A stretch of 64,000 nucleotides of DNA from Hymenobacter sp. BT730 (GCF_030542105.1 NZ_JAUOFB010000004.1:124001-188000); one strand, 5' to 3'. Shown: positions 24,968 to 34,473, counted from the stretch's first letter. Numbers and translations: made by a program. The notes: generated by a model not told the origin, from the sequence alone.

Positions 24968-25903
24968 ATGCAATCTGCCCGCACCGTTTTCCTGATTCGC
25001 CCGGCCCGCTTTGCCTTTAATGCGGAAACGGCCGCGTCCAACCATTTTCAGCATACTATTGCCGGACTGGAGGCCGATGAAGTGCAGCAGCAGGCATTTG
25101 CCGAGTTTGATGCCATGGTAGCTACGCTGCGTGCCCACGGCATGCAGGTGCTGGTATTTGAGGATACCGCCGAGCCGCACAAACCCGATGCGGTGTTTCC
25201 CAATAACTGGCTCACGCTGCACCCCGATGGCCGCGTGCTGTTGTACCCCATGTGTGCGCCCAACCGCCGCCCGGAGCGCCGCCCCGATATTCTGGCAGCC
25301 TTAGGTCAGCAGTTTGCCATCCGGGAAATCCTTGATTTCTCGGCCCATGAGCAGCAGGACCGCTTTCTAGAAGGCACCGGCAGCATCATCTTCGACCACG
25401 AGCACCGCATAGCCTACGCCTGTCTTTCGCCCCGCACTAATGCCGGCTTGCTGCAGGAAGTATGCGCACAGTTGGGTTACCGTCCGGTGACTTTCCGGGC
25501 CTACGATGCCCTGCAAAAGGAAATCTACCATACCAACGTCATGATGTGCCTGGGCGCAGACTTTGCCGTGGTGTGTCTGGAAAGCATTACCGATACGGAG
25601 GAAAGGGAATCGGTTATTGGATTTCTGACTGCAACCGGCCATAAAATTGTGCCTATCACGCTGGCGCAGGTAGCCCGCTTTGCCGGCAATATGCTCACGT
25701 TGCAGCCGGTTGCGGGGCGGGAGCTGCTGGCCATGTCCCAGAGTGCTTTTGATGCGCTTACTCCTGAGCAGCGGGATGAGTTGAGCAGATATTGCGAGCT
25801 GGTGCCACTGCCTATTCCTACCATTGAAACCATTGGGGGCGGCAGTGCTCGGTGTATGCTGGCCGAAGTGTATCTGCCTGCACAACCGAGCCCGGCTGGG
25901 TAA
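24968..25903 (+). CDS. ctlX: citrulline utilisation hydrolase-type amidinotransferase
   Basis: 311 residues from ATG 24968. Motifs of the CtlX/arginine deiminase-like guanidine-modifying fold: DAVFPNNWLTLHPDG, EGTGSIIFDHEHRIAY, YHTNVMMCLG with the catalytic His, and GGGSARCMLAEVYLP with the nucleophilic Cys. CtlX is linked to citrulline breakdown in Cytophagales-type bacteria; here no other ornithine or arginine gene is adjacent. A near-consensus -7 site (TTTCTTTG, 24936-24943) precedes the ATG, which makes the earlier in-frame GTG unlikely. Confidence 0.85.
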   Translation: MQSARTVFLIRPARFAFNAETAASNHFQHTIAGLEADEVQQQAFAEFDAMVATLRAHGMQVLVFEDTAEPHKPDAVFPNNWLTLHPDGRVLLYPMCAPNRRPERRPDILAALGQQFAIREILDFSAHEQQDRFLEGTGSIIFDHEHRIAYACLSPRTNAGLLQEVCAQLGYRPVTFRAYDALQKEIYHTNVMMCLGADFAVVCLESITDTEERESVIGFLTATGHKIVPITLAQVARFAGNMLTLQPVAGRELLAMSQSAFDALTPEQRDELSRYCELVPLPIPTIETIGGGSARCMLAEVYLPAQPSPAG

Positions 25904-26079
25904 GCGGGCCTAAGGGTTTCAGTAGCTTGAAGTAATACTCATGGGTATGTAGTGAGGCGGTTTTGGTGGCTATGTTTCAGGTATCAGGAGTTTTTGGTAA
26001 CTTATATAGACCACAGAAAGTGGGAAGGCAGTAGGGCAGGACGGGCTGTTGCTTCACAGAAGCCGGCTACAATACACAC

Positions 26080-26742
26080 ATGACGTACGACTTTCACAAG
26101 CTGTTAGAAGTGCCGGTAGAGGGGCCAATGCTGACGGGGGAGTTGATAATTCCCACCAATGCCCGTTCCTTGGTTATTTTCTCCCATGGCAGCGGCAGCA
26201 GCCGCCTTAGCTCCCGCAATAACTTTGTGGCCAAGGTGCTGCATCAGCACGGAATTGGCACTTTCCTCTTTGATCTGCTCACCAAGATTGAAGATACTAT
26301 CTACGCCAACCGGTTTGATATTTCGCTGCTCACCAGGCGGCTGGTGGAGGCTACGCGCTTTCTGGATAGTCTTCCCCTTGCGGCTGCGCTACCCTTTGGC
26401 TATTTCGGAGCCAGCACGGGGGCGGCTTCGGCGCTAGGTGCGGCGGCGCTGCTGCCAGCCCGCATTGGCGCGGTAGTGTCGCGCGGCGGGCGTCCTGATC
26501 TTACCGGGCCTGGCCTGGCCCACGTGCGGGCAGCTACGCTGCTAATAGTAGGCAGCCTGGATGTAGAGGTGCTGGCGCTCAATGAGCAAGCCTTGACCGT
26601 GTTGCCCGGCACCAGGCGCCTGGCCATTATTCCCAGCGCCACGCACCTGTTTGAGGAGCCTGGCGCGCTGAACCAGGTAGCAGAGCTGGCTGCTGGCTGG
26701 TTTAGCAACTACCTGCAGCCCGTGCCGCAACCCACTTCTTAA
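26080..26742 (+). CDS. alpha/beta hydrolase, dienelactone-hydrolase-like
   Basis: 220 residues. The core order is FSHGSGSS (oxyanion region, about 34-41), nucleophile Ser in GASTGA near 110, Asp in VGSLDVEV near 155 and His in SATHLFEEPG near 182, a complete triad. It lies 11 bases before a phosphoribosyltransferase gene on the same strand; the same two domains occur as a fusion in some actinobacteria, so a shared function is likely although its chemistry is not established. Cytoplasmic. Confidence 0.82.
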   Translation: MTYDFHKLLEVPVEGPMLTGELIIPTNARSLVIFSHGSGSSRLSSRNNFVAKVLHQHGIGTFLFDLLTKIEDTIYANRFDISLLTRRLVEATRFLDSLPLAAALPFGYFGASTGAASALGAAALLPARIGAVVSRGGRPDLTGPGLAHVRAATLLIVGSLDVEVLALNEQALTVLPGTRRLAIIPSATHLFEEPGALNQVAELAAGWFSNYLQPVPQPTS

Positions 26743-26753
26743 CCTGCCTGCTG

Positions 26754-27398
26754 ATGTTCCTGAACCGACATGACGCGGCTGTACAGCTGGCCGAAAAGCT
26801 GCGGAAGTACCGGGGACAGGACGGCATTGTGCTGGCTATTCCGCGCGGTGGGGTGCCGCTGGGCGCCGTTATTGCGCAACACCTGGGCTTTCCGCTGGAG
26901 GTGGCGCTTTCCAAAAAAATAGGCCACCCCAACAACCGGGAATATGCCATAGGCTCCGTTACGCTGGATGGCTCGGTAGTGAATGAAAATGCCGCTGGAG
27001 TGCCCGTTCGGTACATTGAGGAAGAAACGACCCGCATTCAGGCTAAGCTGCGCGAGAACTTCCACCTGTTTATGGGTGGCCGTACTCCCACGAACCTTCA
27101 CGGCAAAACGGTTATTTTGGTAGATGATGGTATTGCCACTGGGCATACCATCGTCAGCATTGTGCAGGCCATTCGCCACAGCCAGCCCGCCAAACTAATT
27201 GTGGCGGTGCCAGTGGCCCCGCCGCAGGCTGCCCACCGGCTCCGGCCGTTGGTTGATGAGTACGTATGCCTGTTGCAGCCGCAGGATTTTATGGCAGTAG
27301 GCCAGTTCTACGTCGATTTTGAGCAGGTTAGTGATGAAGAAGTCATTCAGCTGCTACACAACAATGCCGCCCCGGCAGCAAGCCGGGGCGGCATCTAA
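26754..27398 (+). CDS. phosphoribosyltransferase-family protein
   Basis: 214 residues. The PRPP-binding loop VILVDDGIATGHT begins near 120 and the N-terminal IPRGGVPLGAVIA motif near 30. The family transfers phosphoribosyl groups or regulates nucleotide levels; this branch, paired with an alpha/beta hydrolase, has no assigned base substrate. The last codons (AAPAASRGG) are encoded by the left half of a terminator hairpin that overlaps the stop. Cytoplasmic, co-transcribed with the hydrolase. Confidence 0.85.
   Translation: MFLNRHDAAVQLAEKLRKYRGQDGIVLAIPRGGVPLGAVIAQHLGFPLEVALSKKIGHPNNREYAIGSVTLDGSVVNENAAGVPVRYIEEETTRIQAKLRENFHLFMGGRTPTNLHGKTVILVDDGIATGHTIVSIVQAIRHSQPAKLIVAVPVAPPQAAHRLRPLVDEYVCLLQPQDFMAVGQFYVDFEQVSDEEVIQLLHNNAAPAASRGGI
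27364..27394. terminator. bidirectional terminator embedded in a coding 3' end
   Basis: ATGCCGCCCCGG (27364-27375), loop of seven and CCGGGGCGGCAT (27383-27394). It lies entirely within the last codons of the phosphoribosyltransferase gene and 26 bases from the convergent mqo stop. Confidence 0.85.
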
Positions 27399-27419
27399 GC
27401 AAAGTTTCTTGTTGATTTC

Positions 27420-28940
27420 TTATTGCACCGGGGCAGATGCCTGGTTCAGGCCCAGCACGGCGCTGGTATGCGCCCGCAACTCTTCCACCAACTGCGGATT
27501 GTCGTTCAGTTCCTGCCCGTAGGACGGAATCATCTCCCGCATTTTAGCCTCCCATTCCGGGGAGGCTGCCTGTTGCGGAAAGCAACGCTTAACCAGGCCC
27601 AGCATGATGCTTACGGCGGTAGAGGCTCCCGGGGAAGCACCCAGCAATGCGGCAATGGAGCCATCCGAGGCAGCTACTACTTCGGTGCCGAACTCCAGCA
27701 CGCCACCTTCCTTCGCATCTTTCTTGATTACCTGCACCCGCTGGCCCGCTATTTCCAACTCCCAGTCCGGACCCTGAGCAGTGGGCATATACTCGCGCAG
27801 GGCCTCCAGCCGGTCTTCCGGCGACTGGCGCACCTGATCAATGAGGTACTTGGTCAGCGGCATATTCTTAAGCCCGGCAATAATCATGGGGCGCATGTTG
27901 CTCAGCTTCACCGATAAAGGCAGATCCAGGTATGAGCCCTGCTTGAGGAACTTGGTACTGAAGCCCGCATAAGGCCCAAACAGCAGCTCCTGTTTGCCAT
28001 TTATCACGCGCGTATCCAGGTGGGGTACCGACATAGGCGGTGAGCCCACGGCAGCCTTACCGTACACTTTAGCATGGTGGCGCGCTATTACTTCGGGGTT
28101 CACGCACTTCAGCCACTGTCCGCTCACAGGGAAGCCACCAAAGCCAGCGCCTTCCGGAATGCCTGATTTGATGAGGAGCGGCAGCGAACCACCACCCGCC
28201 CCAATAAAGACAAACGGCGCCCGGATTTTTATTTCCGCATCTGAAGCCAGGTTTTTGGCTTTCACTCGCCAGAGGCCGTCTTCCTTTTGCTTGAGCTTTT
28301 CTACGTTATGGTGAAAGTAGAACGATACCCCCGGCTTGGCCTGCAGCAGGGTAAACATACCGCGCGTGAGGGAACCGAAGTTGACATCGGTGCCCAAGTC
28401 CATACGGGTGGCCGCTACGGACTGCTGCGGGTCGCGGCCTTCCATTATCAGTGGCATCCACTGGGCCAGCTCTTCGCGGCTTTCTGAGTATTGCATGCCC
28501 TGAAAAAGCGGTGACTGCACCAGGGCAGCATGGCGCTTGCGCAGGAAATCCACGTTCTTATCGCCCCACACAAAGCTCATGTGCGGAATGTGGTTGATAA
28601 AGCGTGTGAGTTCTTTTACCTGGTATTTCTCCGCCAGGTACGACCAGAATTGCTTGGACTGCTCAAACTGCTCGGCAATCTTAATGGCTTTGGAAATGTC
28701 AACGCTGCCATCGGCCTTTTCAGGTGTGTAGTTCAGCTCGCAGAAGGCGGAGTGGCCGGTTCCGGCGTTGTTCCAGGCATCAGAGCTTTCGGCAGCTGCT
28801 ACATCCAGACGCTCAAAAACGGCAATGGTCAGCTCGGGACGCAGCTCCTTAAGCATCATGCCCAGGGTAGCGCTCATAATGCCTGCTCCAATCAGAATAA
28901 CATCAGCGGTGAGCGGTGCGGAAGTGTCAGAAGTACTCAT
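27420..28940 (-). CDS. mqo: malate:quinone oxidoreductase
   Basis: 506 residues, the usual Mqo length. Oxidises malate to oxaloacetate and passes electrons to menaquinone at the inner membrane face, with FAD. The Rossmann motif [17 protein letters not shown] starts near residue 14; [18 protein letters not shown] near 55, MSFVWGDKN near 122 and [13 protein letters not shown] near 320 are Mqo hallmarks. The N-terminus is short and without a signal. It converges on the phosphoribosyltransferase gene across the shared hairpin, and is monocistronic. Confidence 0.95.
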   Translation of the reverse strand: MSTSDTSAPLTADVILIGAGIMSATLGMMLKELRPELTIAVFERLDVAAAESSDAWNNAGTGHSAFCELNYTPEKADGSVDISKAIKIAEQFEQSKQFWSYLAEKYQVKELTRFINHIPHMSFVWGDKNVDFLRKRHAALVQSPLFQGMQYSESREELAQWMPLIMEGRDPQQSVAATRMDLGTDVNFGSLTRGMFTLLQAKPGVSFYFHHNVEKLKQKEDGLWRVKAKNLASDAEIKIRAPFVFIGAGGGSLPLLIKSGIPEGAGFGGFPVSGQWLKCVNPEVIARHHAKVYGKAAVGSPPMSVPHLDTRVINGKQELLFGPYAGFSTKFLKQGSYLDLPLSVKLSNMRPMIIAGLKNMPLTKYLIDQVRQSPEDRLEALREYMPTAQGPDWELEIAGQRVQVIKKDAKEGGVLEFGTEVVAASDGSIAALLGASPGASTAVSIMLGLVKRCFPQQAASPEWEAKMREMIPSYGQELNDNPQLVEELRAHTSAVLGLNQASAPVQ

Positions 28941-29024
28941 ATAAAAATATCGATGCGTACAGGTTACGACGAAACGCTGTAAAGGGGTTCCGGATATTTA
29001 ACGGACGGCCGGAGCGTTAACACG

Positions 29025-29555
29025 CTAACCATTCTGCTCAGGCTCAAAATCAAAAGCCTGCAGCAAGGCCCAGGGGCCACCCTGGTATGCCCACAGGCGC
29101 AGCCCGGTGCCCATAGCTGTAAAGGGGGTGAAGTCACTTTGCAACTGCTCAAATAAACGCCTTGCCTTTTCGGGGTGCACTTTATTCTGAATAGTAACGT
29201 GCGGCCTGCGGCGCTGCTGATCCTGCGGTGTGAGGGAGGACTGCCACAGCTGCTGCAGCCGGCGATGCAGGGCCTCTACCGCGGGGCTTTCCAGCGCAAA
29301 TGCTACTCCCTGCCCCAGAAACCTTACCCCCGTTACCTGCAGCGGCATGGGCGGCAGCGTGGCGCTAAGGGCACTTAGCTGTTCTACTATCCGGGGCAAA
29401 TCCGGGCCCGGCAAGTGGTGAAACAGCGTGAGGTGGGCATCGAGGTAATTCCGCTCGGGTGGAAAATGCTGCTGGCGGAGCTGGTTGAAAAACGCAAAGG
29501 CTTCCACATTCAGCTGCAGCGTAAGTATAAGTGGCGCATCGGTTGTGGCCAGCAT
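29025..29555 (-). CDS. 2H phosphoesterase / 2'-5' RNA ligase-like protein
   Basis: 176 residues from ATG 29555, one base after the pncA stop, so translation is probably coupled. The two HxT motifs of the 2H superfamily are present: HLT at 41-43 and HVT at 119-121. Members are cyclic phosphodiesterases acting on 2',3'-cyclic RNA ends or ADP-ribose 1'',2''-cyclic phosphate. The link to nicotinamidase suggests a nucleotide-salvage role (inference). The gene overlaps no other gene and ends before an 84-base gap to mqo. Confidence 0.8.
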   Translation of the reverse strand: MLATTDAPLILTLQLNVEAFAFFNQLRQQHFPPERNYLDAHLTLFHHLPGPDLPRIVEQLSALSATLPPMPLQVTGVRFLGQGVAFALESPAVEALHRRLQQLWQSSLTPQDQQRRRPHVTIQNKVHPEKARRLFEQLQSDFTPFTAMGTGLRLWAYQGGPWALLQAFDFEPEQNG

Positions 29556-29556
29556 G

Positions 29557-30186
29557 CTAGGCCTCCTGGCGGCTGGTGGCCAGGGCTTCTGTACTGAGCA
29601 GCACCTGCCCGCCCCGCTGAATAATATCAGCCCTGGCCTGGGCAAATCCTTCCTCCGATATAGCGCGGGTGGCGTCGGCCAATACAATGGTTTCAAAGCC
29701 CTCAGCCAAAGCATCTTTAGCCGTGAAATACACGCAATAATCTGCCGCCAGGCCGGCCAGGTACACTTGCGTTACGCCACGGCCGCGTAGGTAGTCGGCC
29801 AGCCCGGTTGATTTCAGATGGCCGTTGTCATAAAAGCCGCTGTAGCTGTCAATCTCGGGGTGCATGCCCTTGCGAAAAATAGTCTCAATGCGGTGGGTCT
29901 CCAGCGCCGGGTGCAGGTCTGCCCCCGCTGTAGACTGCGCACAGTGGTCGGGCCAGAGCACCTGCGACTGGCCATGCAGTTCAATAGTAGAAAAAACGGC
30001 CTGTCCGGCATGTGCCGATGCAAAGCTTTTATGCCCGGCCGGGTGCCAGTCCTGCGTAGCTATTACCAGCTCAAACTGGGTCTGCAGTGCATTTACCAGG
30101 GGAATAATAGCGTCGCCATCGGGTACAGCCAACGCGCCACCGGGTACAAAATCGTTTTGAATATCTATCAGCAGTAGCGCCTTCAT
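29557..30186 (-). CDS. pncA: nicotinamidase
   Basis: 209 residues. Hydrolyses nicotinamide to nicotinate for NAD salvage. The catalytic triad is Asp8 (LIDIQNDF), Lys106 (IFRKGMHP) and Cys151 (GLAADYC); the metal site is Asp46, His48 and His81. Isochorismatase-fold relatives differ in the IFRKG and ADYCV motifs. First gene of a two-gene minus-strand unit with the 2H phosphoesterase. Cytoplasmic. Confidence 0.93.
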   Translation of the reverse strand: MKALLLIDIQNDFVPGGALAVPDGDAIIPLVNALQTQFELVIATQDWHPAGHKSFASAHAGQAVFSTIELHGQSQVLWPDHCAQSTAGADLHPALETHRIETIFRKGMHPEIDSYSGFYDNGHLKSTGLADYLRGRGVTQVYLAGLAADYCVYFTAKDALAEGFETIVLADATRAISEEGFAQARADIIQRGGQVLLSTEALATSRQEA

Positions 30187-30478
30187 ACCAGGAAATGCAG
30201 AAAAAGAAGAAGAATTAACAGAGCCAAAAACACTATCAACAGCTAAGCCGGTAGATTGTCACGGAGCACCAAAAAACAGCTGGCTGCAAATGCATTTCAA
30301 AACCTAATGCAGCATGATTTATATATAATAAAATATATATTGCTGAACCACATGAATATGTGATATTTACGGCCACAAGTTGGCTTACATTTGTAGAGTG
30401 ATATACTAGTCTATACCAGAAGATTTGCTTATAGTTTTTGCACTTGACAGGTAATTATTCAGTAAGAAATACGCCGTA
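30187..30478. other. divergent AT-rich intergenic region
   Basis: 292 bases between pncA and the cupin gene, with a tract of alternating AT around 30318-30345. It contains a -7 match for the plus-strand gene; no ORF was identified. Confidence 0.4.
30386..30393 (+). promoter_or_regulatory. -7 element for the cupin gene
   Basis: TACATTTG fully matches TAnnTTTG, with TTTA about 18 bases upstream as a weak -33. ATG lies 86 bases downstream. Confidence 0.4.
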
Positions 30479-31021
30479 ATGATTTATAAAGGAAAGGTTA
30501 TCGAAAACCCGGTAACGGGGCAAATTATACGTTTTGTAGTAACGGCCAGAGAATCGGACGGGGAAAAGGTGGAGGTAGAGGTGGTATTTCCTAGAAGCAC
30601 GATACAGCCTCCCAGTCACTCTCATCCGCGGCAGCATACGTGCTTTGAAGTAACCCAGGGAGAGTTGCATGTACGGTTAGAAGAGGGGGAGAGGGTGTTG
30701 AAAAAAGGGGAGGTGCTACGTCTGCTGCCGGGGCAGCCCCATACCTTTTGGAATGCCGCCGACCTACCTACCGTGGTGCGTTGGACGGCGACACCGGCAC
30801 TGCGCAGCGAGGAATTCCTGACGGCCATTTTTCAGTTGGCGCAGGATGGGCAGGTTTCTGCTGCCGGCAATCCATCGTTGTTGCAGTCGGCGTTGCTCAT
30901 GCAGGAATTTCGGGAGGAGCTTCAACTCTCGGCACCGATGTATGGGCTATGGGGGACCCTTTTTGCCCTTCTGCGGCCAATTGCTCGGATTACCGGCTTA
31001 CAGAAAGTACCCCAGCACTAG
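30479..31021 (+). CDS. cupin-domain protein
   Basis: 180 residues. A single small cupin barrel spans about 30-115, with HSHPRQHTCFEVTQGELHV giving the first motif and PGQPHTFWNAAD the second, so His and Glu ligands for a metal are present. The C-terminal 60 residues are helical and hydrophobic (APMYGLWGTLFALLRPIARITG) and may associate with a membrane. Enzymatic, sugar-binding and regulatory cupins all occur; no choice is possible. Followed after 95 bases by a DUF1232 gene, same strand. Confidence 0.75.
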   Translation: MIYKGKVIENPVTGQIIRFVVTARESDGEKVEVEVVFPRSTIQPPSHSHPRQHTCFEVTQGELHVRLEEGERVLKKGEVLRLLPGQPHTFWNAADLPTVVRWTATPALRSEEFLTAIFQLAQDGQVSAAGNPSLLQSALLMQEFREELQLSAPMYGLWGTLFALLRPIARITGLQKVPQH

Positions 31022-31115
31022 CGCGGTTAGCTGCGAAAGACACGGGTACGTAAAAGCCTCCATCCGCACCGGTTAGAGCAGTGGCTGTAACTCCTGCGGC
31101 GTATTCTACTCCTGC

Positions 31116-31514
31116 ATGTTTGCTCACTTAAAAGCACAGGCCAAGGCACTTAAGGCCGAACTCTATGCCTTGTATTATGCCGCGCAGGATGCGCGCACGC
31201 CTTGGTATGCCAAGGCATTAATGGGGTTTACCCTAGCCTACGCCATGAGTCCCATCGACCTGATTCCGGATTTTATTCCGGTATTAGGTTACCTGGATGA
31301 CCTCCTGATTGTGCCCGCCTGTATCGCCCTCAGTATTCGGTTGATACCGGCCGCGGTTATGGATGAGGCGCGAATACGGGCACGGGAGCAGGGCCTGGCA
31401 AGAAAGCCTAACTGGGTGGCCGGAGCTATTATTCTGGTTTTGTGGGTGGTGGGGCTAGGCATTGCGGGGCACTACGCCTATACCTGGTATTACCAGCGCA
31501 CGCGTCGGCCCTAA
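31116..31514 (+). CDS. DUF1232 (YkvA-like) membrane protein
   Basis: 132 residues. The DUF1232 core WYAKALMGFTLAYAMSPIDLIPDFIPVLGYLDDLLIVPACIAL (residues about 30-72) is plain, with SPIDLIPDFIP as the diagnostic motif. A second hydrophobic helix (VAGAIILVLWVVGLGIAGHYAY) ends the protein. Inner membrane; function unknown in the family. The stop overlaps the convergent T9SS cargo gene by four bases. Confidence 0.85.
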   Translation: MFAHLKAQAKALKAELYALYYAAQDARTPWYAKALMGFTLAYAMSPIDLIPDFIPVLGYLDDLLIVPACIALSIRLIPAAVMDEARIRAREQGLARKPNWVAGAIILVLWVVGLGIAGHYAYTWYYQRTRRP

Positions 31515-33040
31515 CGCACCTCCACTTTCTGTGAAAAGGCCACGCCGGCGGCATCGGAGGCCGTGAGGTAATACAGGCCAGCGGGCAGCCCGGCAGTAGC
31601 TATGCGTAGCGGCGTAAACCGGGCAGGCGCTGATAGGCGGCGTACCACCTGCCCCAGGCCATTGAGCAGAAGCACCTCACCGGGCCCGGCAGCCCCTTCT
31701 ACCAGCATAAAATCGTGGGCGGGGTTAGGGTATACCCGCCAAGCCGTCAGGGGCTGATTATTCACGGTTTCAATCGGGGAGTAAGCTAGGCTGCCATCTA
31801 AATCCTCCATAGCCAGCCGATAAAACAAGGTGCCCGAGGGGGGCGTTTGGTCACGGGCCTGGTAACGGGCGCCGTGGCTGGCGCTGGTGGCCGGCACGGT
31901 GGCTACCTGCGTCCAGCTAAGCCCATCCTGACTACGCTGCACAACAAACTGCCGTGTTTGGTCTTCGGTAGCGGTTTCCCACTGCAGCACTACCTGTCCG
32001 GCTGCGGCACGGGCCGTAAAGCTAACCAGGCTAACAGGTAGCGGCAATGCCCCGGCAAAGCTTACCGCATCGCCGCGTGAGCAGCCAAACGTGCCGGGAA
32101 ATGCCAGGCCGGTATAAAAGCCAGTGGTGCGGTCTATCCGGAAGATGCTGCCGCTATTGGCCGTTACCACGTACATATTCCCCACTTTATCGGTGAACAT
32201 GGAGCCAATATCCTGCGGGCTTGGGGTGGGAATACGGTTGGCAGCGGGAATAAGCGTGGTGGTAGCAACCGGTGCCGAGCCAGGGTTTTTGATAGTAAGA
32301 AACTTAAACTCCTGGCCCAGATAGCTCACCAGATTTCCTGAGAAAGAATCAAATACCCAATCCTGAATCCCGCCTTCGGGCGTAGCGCTGCTGCCTCCAG
32401 AACTGATAAAGGCCTGCACCTGTAGCCGAAAATTTTCTATCACCTGTGCCGTAGCTGGGTCACTGATATCCAACAGTCGCCAGGTAGCCGTAGCGCTGGG
32501 TACCGGGAGCAGCGGAACCGTGCCTACGTAGAGCTTCACCATATCTATCTGGCCCGTAAATAGCCCATATCGGAAGGTGGCAGCACCCACGTAATAAACG
32601 GAAGCCGGACTACCATCTCCCACAAAATTCAGGGTCTGGCTAAGAAACACGGTGGTAAAAGTGGGCCCCGGAACTGATGGTGGTACTATTGCCCCAATTT
32701 TGGTAGCCTGCGCCGTAGCCAGGTTAATCTTATATAAGTTGGGTGGGGTCTGAAAATTACTGATGGTAAGGGGCTGCACTACATTCAGGCCGTAGGCTGC
32801 GCGCAGAGCTACGTCCGGATTATTATCATAGCCCAGCGCGTTTAGAATGAGAGGCGTGGAGCCTTCGCGCACCGTGGCAATGGTCGTGAGTGAGCCATCG
32901 GTATTTATCTTTTTTAGAATAGAGGGGTTCCCGGCGCTGGCGGGACAGGCGGAGGTAACGGCAAAGCTGTTTGTGGGAAACTGAGCATATAGCTCCCGAT
33001 CAACTATTGCCAAAGCCAGGATGAGTAATAATTTTTTCAT
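31511..33040 (-). CDS. secreted protein with T9SS type A sorting domain
   Basis: 509 residues from ATG 33040 with a signal peptide (LLLILALAIVDRELYAQ). The C-terminal 80 residues carry a Por-type sorting domain: WRVYPNPAHDFMLVEG, VLLLNGLGQVVRRL and GLPAGLYYLTASDAAG ... KVEVR, so export through the type IX system to the surface or medium is expected. Upstream is a DUF6923-like beta-propeller-like region (LKKINTDGSLTTIATV; LYKINLATAQATKIGAI; IFRIDRTTGFYTGLAFPG) and an Ig-like stretch at 350-430. The function is unknown. Convergent overlap with DUF1232. Confidence 0.85.
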   Translation of the reverse strand: MKKLLLILALAIVDRELYAQFPTNSFAVTSACPASAGNPSILKKINTDGSLTTIATVREGSTPLILNALGYDNNPDVALRAAYGLNVVQPLTISNFQTPPNLYKINLATAQATKIGAIVPPSVPGPTFTTVFLSQTLNFVGDGSPASVYYVGAATFRYGLFTGQIDMVKLYVGTVPLLPVPSATATWRLLDISDPATAQVIENFRLQVQAFISSGGSSATPEGGIQDWVFDSFSGNLVSYLGQEFKFLTIKNPGSAPVATTTLIPAANRIPTPSPQDIGSMFTDKVGNMYVVTANSGSIFRIDRTTGFYTGLAFPGTFGCSRGDAVSFAGALPLPVSLVSFTARAAAGQVVLQWETATEDQTRQFVVQRSQDGLSWTQVATVPATSASHGARYQARDQTPPSGTLFYRLAMEDLDGSLAYSPIETVNNQPLTAWRVYPNPAHDFMLVEGAAGPGEVLLLNGLGQVVRRLSAPARFTPLRIATAGLPAGLYYLTASDAAGVAFSQKVEVR

Positions 33041-33201
33041 TTTGCGCACTGATAACTATTCAACTTGCAGCAGCCCATTCCTCAAAACCGGTTTGTCTAA
33101 CCGTGCCTATCCAACTCAATATCCATCGTTTAGCTGCTTAATATAGGATTAAAATATTTTTTTATATAACAAATTAAATCAAAGCTTCCCATTCTTCTCT
33201 C

Positions 33202-34464
33202 ATGCCCTATACCCTCCTTATCCAGAACTGTAGCCAGTTGTTAACCATGGCCAGTAAAACTGGTTTGTCTCTTCAACCCCTGAGCAGGGAAGAGCTAACT
33301 GAATGGAAAATCATTCCCAATGCCTACGTGGCCTGCGTGGGGGACACCATTGTGGCCACTGGTCCTATGGTCGAGCTGGATTCCAGCCAGCTTGCTGAGG
33401 ATACCACCGTAATTGATGCCGGGGGGCGCGTAGTGATGCCTGGCTTGGTGGAGTGCCATACGCATCTGGTTTTTGCCGGAAACCGTGCCCACGAGTTTCA
33501 GCGTAAGCTCCGGGGCGAGTCATACCTGGATATTCTGGCCTCGGGCGGGGGTATTCTAAGCACGGTGCGCGCCACCCGGGCCGCTTCAGAAGAAGACCTA
33601 CTGACGCAGGCCCTGCACCATCTGGAAGGGTTTCGACGCTACGGCGTGACGACTGTGGAAGCCAAAAGCGGCTATGGGCTGGATAAGGAAACGGAACTGC
33701 GGCTGGTGCGCGTGGCGCGGGAAGCCGGGCGCCAGCAGGCTGCACAGGTGGTCTGCACCTTCCTGGGCGCCCACGTGGTGCCCCCCGAGTTCAAAGGCCA
33801 GCCCACCGTCTACCTCGATTATCTGGTAGCCGAGGTATTACCGGAGCTGCGGGGCGAGGCCGAGTTTGTGGATATTTTCTGTGAGGAAGGTGCCTTTAGT
33901 ATAGCCGATTCCCAGGCGTATCTGGCGCAAGCCAAAAACCTGGGCTTTCAACTCAAGATCCACGCCGAGCAGCTGCACAACCTGGGCGGCTGCGCTATGG
34001 CCGCGGCGCTGGGCGCCATCAGCGTAGACCATTGCGACTACCTCTCTGCCGAAGATGCGGCCCGCGTAGCTGCAACGGGCCGCACAGTGGCCGTACTGCT
34101 GCCCTTAGTGCCGCTATTCCTGCGCCAGCAGCAGTATGCGCCGGGCCGGGAACTGATCCGGCAGGGTGTGCCCATTGCTATTAGCACCGACTTTAACCCG
34201 GGCTCTTGCCCCAGCAAGAACCTCTGGCTGGCACTTTCAGTGGCCTGTTTGAATATGGGGCTCACGCCCCGCGAGGCTCTTGCGGCCGTTACCCTGAATG
34301 CTGCCTGGGCCATCAACCGTCAGGAAAGCATTGGTAGCCTGGAGCCCGGCAAGCGGGCCGATATACTGGTGCTGGACTTAGCCGACTACGAAGAAATTCC
34401 TTACTGGCTGGGCGAAAACCCCGTTCGTACGGTCATCATCGGGGGGGTGCCGCAGCCGCACTAA
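33202..34464 (+). CDS. hutI: imidazolonepropionase
   Basis: 420 residues. Opens 4-imidazolone-5-propionate to N-formimino-glutamate, third step of histidine degradation. The amidohydrolase metal motif ECHTHLVFAG is near 90; FCTFLGAHVVP-type (VCTFLGAHVVPPEF), KIHAEQLHNLGG, SVDHCDY and STDFNPGSCPS are HutI-specific features with the expected His and Asp ligands. It is divergent from the T9SS gene and separate from hutU and hutG. The start ATG 33202 lies after an AT-rich divergent promoter region. Confidence 0.96.
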   Translation: MPYTLLIQNCSQLLTMASKTGLSLQPLSREELTEWKIIPNAYVACVGDTIVATGPMVELDSSQLAEDTTVIDAGGRVVMPGLVECHTHLVFAGNRAHEFQRKLRGESYLDILASGGGILSTVRATRAASEEDLLTQALHHLEGFRRYGVTTVEAKSGYGLDKETELRLVRVAREAGRQQAAQVVCTFLGAHVVPPEFKGQPTVYLDYLVAEVLPELRGEAEFVDIFCEEGAFSIADSQAYLAQAKNLGFQLKIHAEQLHNLGGCAMAAALGAISVDHCDYLSAEDAARVAATGRTVAVLLPLVPLFLRQQQYAPGRELIRQGVPIAISTDFNPGSCPSKNLWLALSVACLNMGLTPREALAAVTLNAAWAINRQESIGSLEPGKRADILVLDLADYEEIPYWLGENPVRTVIIGGVPQPH

Positions 34465-34473
34465 TAGCTAATG

